NCBI GenBank assembly: GCA_023427085.1
Contig: JAEZBO010000116.1
Location: 1 to 64,000 of the forward strand
Reading direction: 5' to 3'
DNA from: Pseudomonadota bacterium
GTDB taxonomy: Bacteria; Pseudomonadota; Gammaproteobacteria; Burkholderiales; Burkholderiaceae_B
DNA length: 64,000 nucleotides
The position numbers and the translations under genes were made by a program. This document shows positions 61,450 to 64,000 of the stretch, piece after piece. The first letter of the stretch is position 1. Each line of letters opens with the position of its first letter. The notes beneath the pieces were generated by a model. The model did not search any database. It was not told the DNA's origin and saw only the letters and a list, made by a program, of their open reading frames with translations.

Positions 61450-61849
61450 GCCGCGCGCTGCGGGCCGGGCCGCTCGGCAGGTGGCCGCCAGGGCCGGATC
61501 ACCGCCTTGAATCCCCATCATGGTGCCGCCAGCGGCCTGCGGCAGCCTGAGGAAAATTCTTAATTTCCGGGTCTAATTGGCTGTCACCAAAACGTTTTTT
61601 TGAAAGTGGGGACGCTTTGCCAGGCCATCGACCGGGCCATCCGGGTAAACCCTGGATTTAGGGTCTGGCAGCCACAAATCTGTTGTTGCTTTCCAACACA
61701 TCTCCGATCTGGGGCTACTTTTCCTAAGCCGAGCATAGCCACACTCAGGGAATTTTGATGGAATAGCTCCAACTTCCTTTCGCGGAGTTAGCGGGGCGGC
61801 AATCGGAGAATCTGCTGCCCTAGTCACTCAATCTTCGGAGATTTCTTAA
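61450..61849. promoter_or_regulatory. Porin upstream region, no supported gene
   Basis: About 400 bases before the porin gene, with an A/T-rich section (about 61550-61620, including a T7 run). GGAAA (61551-61555) and TTTCC (61564-61568) form an interrupted dyad that could be a regulator site. Open frames on the minus strand here show no ribosome site or protein character. The long 5' region fits a strongly regulated outer-membrane protein gene and may also be a target of small RNAs. Confidence 0.4.
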
Positions 61850-62998
61850 ATGAAAAAGACTCTGCTCGCCGCTGCTGTGCTGGCCGGCTTCGCTGGTGCC
61901 GCACAAGCTGAAACGTCGGTGACCCTGTACGGTATCGTCGACCTGGGCGTTGGCTACCAAAAGATCAAGGGTCAAGGTCTGGACACGAGCCGTACCGGCC
62001 TGATCGACGGCGCCCAAAGCGGTTCGCGCTGGGGCCTGCGTGGCTCGGAAGACCTGGGTGGCGGTCTGCGCGCGACGTTCGTGCTGGAAAGCGGCTTCAA
62101 CCCCCGCACCGGCCGTTCGGCACAAGGCACCCGTCTGTTCGGTCGTCAAGCGACGATCGGCCTGGCCAGCGACGCCTGGGGTGAAATCACCGCCGGCCGT
62201 CGTACCAACGTGGCTTCGCAATTCTTCTCGAGCATCGATCCGTTCGGCGCTGGCTTCGGTCAAGCCAACATCGGTACCGCCTTCTCGGTCGCCAACACGC
62301 TGCGTTACGACAACGTGATCCAGTACACGACCCCCAGCATCGGTGGCTTCCAAGTCGCTGCTGGCTACTCGTTCGACATCGGCGAATCGGCCACGGTCGG
62401 CGATCTGGCTGGCGCCAACACCTTCGCGACCAACCGCAAGGACCGCGCGATCACCTCGGGTGTCCGTTATGCCAACGGCCCGCTGAACGTCGCTGCCACG
62501 TACGACCAAGTCAACGCTTCGGCCGCTGGCGCCGCTGCTGGCGACAAGATCAAGTCGTGGAACGTCGGTGGTTCGTTCGACTTCGAAATCGTCAAGCTGG
62601 CTCTGGCCTACGGCCAAACCAAGGACGGCTGGTTCGGTTCGCCCGGCCTGCAAAGCGGCCAAAGCTTCTCGGCTGTCGACCCGGTTACCGGCGAAAACGT
62701 TGCTGGTGGCTACACCGGCCTGTCGTTCGCTGACGGCTCGAAGGTCAAGTCCTACCTGGTCGGCCTGACCGCCCGCGTGGGCCCGGGCAGCCTGTTCGGT
62801 TCGTGGCAGCGTGCTGACGTCAACAATACGTCCCTGACCGGCGACGACGCAACCCAGAACACCTACAGCCTGGGCTACACCTACGACCTGTCCAAGCGCA
62901 CCAACGTGTACGCTTACGGTTCGTACGCCAAGAACTACGCCTTCATCGACGACGTGAAGAGCCAGCTGGTTGGCGTCGGTGTCCGTCACCGCTTCTAA
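61850..62998 (+). CDS. General outer-membrane porin (Bordetella/Neisseria type)
   Basis: A 382-residue 16-stranded trimeric porin. Signal peptide at residues 1-20 (ending AQA), mature start ETSVTLYGIVDLGVGYQ, RWGLRGSEDLGGGLRATFVL and LFGRQATIGLASDAWGEITA are porin signatures, and the chain ends with the BAM-recognition residue Phe (VRHRF). Codon choice (frequent GGT, GCT, CGT, CAA) differs from surrounding GC-rich genes, as in highly expressed genes. Close in pattern to the major porin of Bordetella. Strong terminator downstream. Confidence 0.95.
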   Translation: MKKTLLAAAVLAGFAGAAQAETSVTLYGIVDLGVGYQKIKGQGLDTSRTGLIDGAQSGSRWGLRGSEDLGGGLRATFVLESGFNPRTGRSAQGTRLFGRQATIGLASDAWGEITAGRRTNVASQFFSSIDPFGAGFGQANIGTAFSVANTLRYDNVIQYTTPSIGGFQVAAGYSFDIGESATVGDLAGANTFATNRKDRAITSGVRYANGPLNVAATYDQVNASAAGAAAGDKIKSWNVGGSFDFEIVKLALAYGQTKDGWFGSPGLQSGQSFSAVDPVTGENVAGGYTGLSFADGSKVKSYLVGLTARVGPGSLFGSWQRADVNNTSLTGDDATQNTYSLGYTYDLSKRTNVYAYGSYAKNYAFIDDVKSQLVGVGVRHRF

Positions 62999-63062
62999 TC
63001 AAGCCTAGGGTCGCCTCGGCGATTCGACAGCCTGATCATGCCGGCCCTCGGGCCGGCAGCAA

Positions 63063-63087
63063 GGCCCCGCCGCAAGGCGGGGTTTTT
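63063..63087 (+). terminator. Rho-independent terminator of the porin gene
   Basis: CCCCGCC (63065-63071) pairs with GGCGGGG (63076-63082) around a GCAA tetraloop, followed by TTTTTG. It lies 66 bases after the porin stop. Confidence 0.92.
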
Positions 63088-63151
63088 GTTTGTGGGTTGC
63101 GCGCGTCGATTCCGCTCGCGTGGCGGTCTACACTCGCGGGGTTTTTACGGG

Positions 63152-64000
63152 ATGGATGTGGGTGTGATGCAGACGGATGATCCGGACGCCGACAGGCTGG
63201 CGGCGCAGCAGGCGCTGGCGCATATCGAGGCCGTGCTGGCGCGCGAACCCGGCCGGCTCGGCCTGTACGCCGAGGCCGCCAACTGCTGCGCGGTGCTCGG
63301 TCGCGCCGGCGAGGCGCTCGAATGGACCGCGCGCGCGCTGGCGCTGGCGCCGTCGATCGCGGCGCTGCACTACAACCACGGCCGGTTCCTGGGGCTGGCC
63401 GGCCGTCCCGACGAGGAGCTGCGCGCCTACGAACAGGCCATCGCGCTCGATCCCCGGTTGCTCGACGCCTACGTCAATCGAGGCGTCGCGCTGCGCGACG
63501 TGGGCCGTTACGACGAGGCGCTGGCCAGCTTCAAGGCCGCGATCGACATCGATCCCGAGCACGCCGGCGCGCGCAACAACCGCGCCCAGACCAATCTGCT
63601 GCTGGGCCGCCACGAGCATGGCTGGCGTGAATACGAATGGCGCTGGCGCGATGGCGGGCAGAGCCACGACGTGCCCGACCCGCTGTGGCTCGGCAAGCCG
63701 GCCGTGGCGCGGCGCTCTGTGCTGGTGCACGCCGAGCAGGGGCTGGGCGACACCTTGCAGTTCTGCCGCTACGTGGCCGGGCTGGCGGCGTTGGATGCGC
63801 GCGTCACGCTCGAGGTGCAGCCGTCCTTGCGGGGCCTGCTGGCGGGCCTGGACGGCGCCGCGCAGGTCATCGCGCACGGCCAGCCGCGGCCGGCCTGCGA
63901 TTTTCAGGTGCCCTTGCTGAGCCTGCCCTACGCCTTGTGGCGTTGGCAAAAGCAGGTTCCGCCGCCGGCGCGCGGCATCGGCGCCGATCCGTTGCGGGTC
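63152..64000 (+). CDS. TPR-repeat protein, cut by the window end
   Basis: The reading frame stays open from ATG 63152 to the right edge (283 codons, no stop), so the gene is partial. In-frame ATG at 63167 is an alternative start. Residues 20-150 are tandem TPR repeats, e.g. ALHYNHGRFLGLAGRPDEEL and AYVNRGVALRDVGRYDEALA, with the following RNNRAQTNLLLGRHEHGWRE. After about residue 170 the pattern PLWLGKPAVARRSVLVHAEQ, GLGDTLQFCRYVAGL resembles the glycosyltransferase-like domain that follows TPRs in many bacterial proteins (GT41/GT9-like). The catalytic part lies beyond the window. Confidence 0.85.
   Translation, partial: MDVGVMQTDDPDADRLAAQQALAHIEAVLAREPGRLGLYAEAANCCAVLGRAGEALEWTARALALAPSIAALHYNHGRFLGLAGRPDEELRAYEQAIALDPRLLDAYVNRGVALRDVGRYDEALASFKAAIDIDPEHAGARNNRAQTNLLLGRHEHGWREYEWRWRDGGQSHDVPDPLWLGKPAVARRSVLVHAEQGLGDTLQFCRYVAGLAALDARVTLEVQPSLRGLLAGLDGAAQVIAHGQPRPACDFQVPLLSLPYALWRWQKQVPPPARGIGADPLRV

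Noticed and set aside
61820..62989. Minus-strand frame antisense to the porin
   Set aside because: Mirror of the porin's codon bias; no ribosome site, no domain.

Overview
The window is GC-rich, densely coded DNA with the look of a betaproteobacterium of the Bordetella/Achromobacter group (Alcaligenaceae, Burkholderiales). Grounds: three Bug-type periplasmic receptors of orphan tripartite tricarboxylate transporters, a Bordetella-like general porin, and the housekeeping order ilvI-ilvH-ilvC ... psd-pssA ... rpsO-pnp ... qor-tpiA-secG-tRNA-Leu. Genus is an inference; no database search was possible.

Region 0-9.5 kb: a C-rich left edge, a small secreted helical-repeat protein, an Na/Pi cotransporter with a PhoU-like tail, small secreted and hypothetical proteins, an ExoD-family membrane protein, an ArsC-type reductase, and a 2-hydroxyacid catabolic operon (FMN-dependent hydroxyacid oxidase, Tat-exported Bug receptor, HpcH/HpaI aldolase) divergent from its likely GntR regulator.

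Region 9.5-19.3 kb: two unrecognised proteins in less GC-rich DNA, an AraC regulator divergent from a second operon (Bug receptor, rhodanese, FAD monooxygenase), tRNA-Ser(CGA), an isochorismatase-like hydrolase divergent from a LysR regulator, and a NYN-domain protein with a long low-complexity tail.

Region 19.3-29.2 kb: FrnE-like DsbA oxidoreductase, 3-hydroxybutyrate dehydrogenase, YaaA, a GAF-GGDEF diguanylate cyclase, a YccS/FUSC membrane protein, and the branched-chain amino acid operon ilvIHC behind a roughly 350-nt leader.

Region 29.2-37.1 kb: a chaperone-usher fimbrial operon (pilin, chaperone, usher and three tandem divergent tip-adhesin paralogues), placed between ilvC and psd-pssA, genes that adjoin in many Burkholderiales.

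Region 37-53.4 kb: phospholipid genes psd-pssA, a tandem lipoprotein pair, rpsO-pnp with a long intergenic hairpin, nitroreductase, lipoprotein, threonine ammonia-lyase, a coupled three-gene minus-strand unit (two-CxxC protein, DUF1090, PIN), tRNA-Leu(UAA), thioesterase, a Bug/class II aldolase operon divergent from an XRE-cupin regulator with a clear operator candidate, tRNA-Ser(UGA), qor, tpiA, secG and tRNA-Leu(GAG).

Region 53.4-64 kb: a complete siaABCD-type phosphatase/kinase/c-di-GMP module whose SiaA has a soluble CBS-like input region, an L-lactate permease, a translationally coupled lipid-phosphate trio (diacylglycerol kinase, metallophosphoesterase, PAP2 phosphatase), the general porin, and a TPR protein cut by the right edge. 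No CRISPR array, rRNA, insertion sequence, integrase or phage gene was seen.
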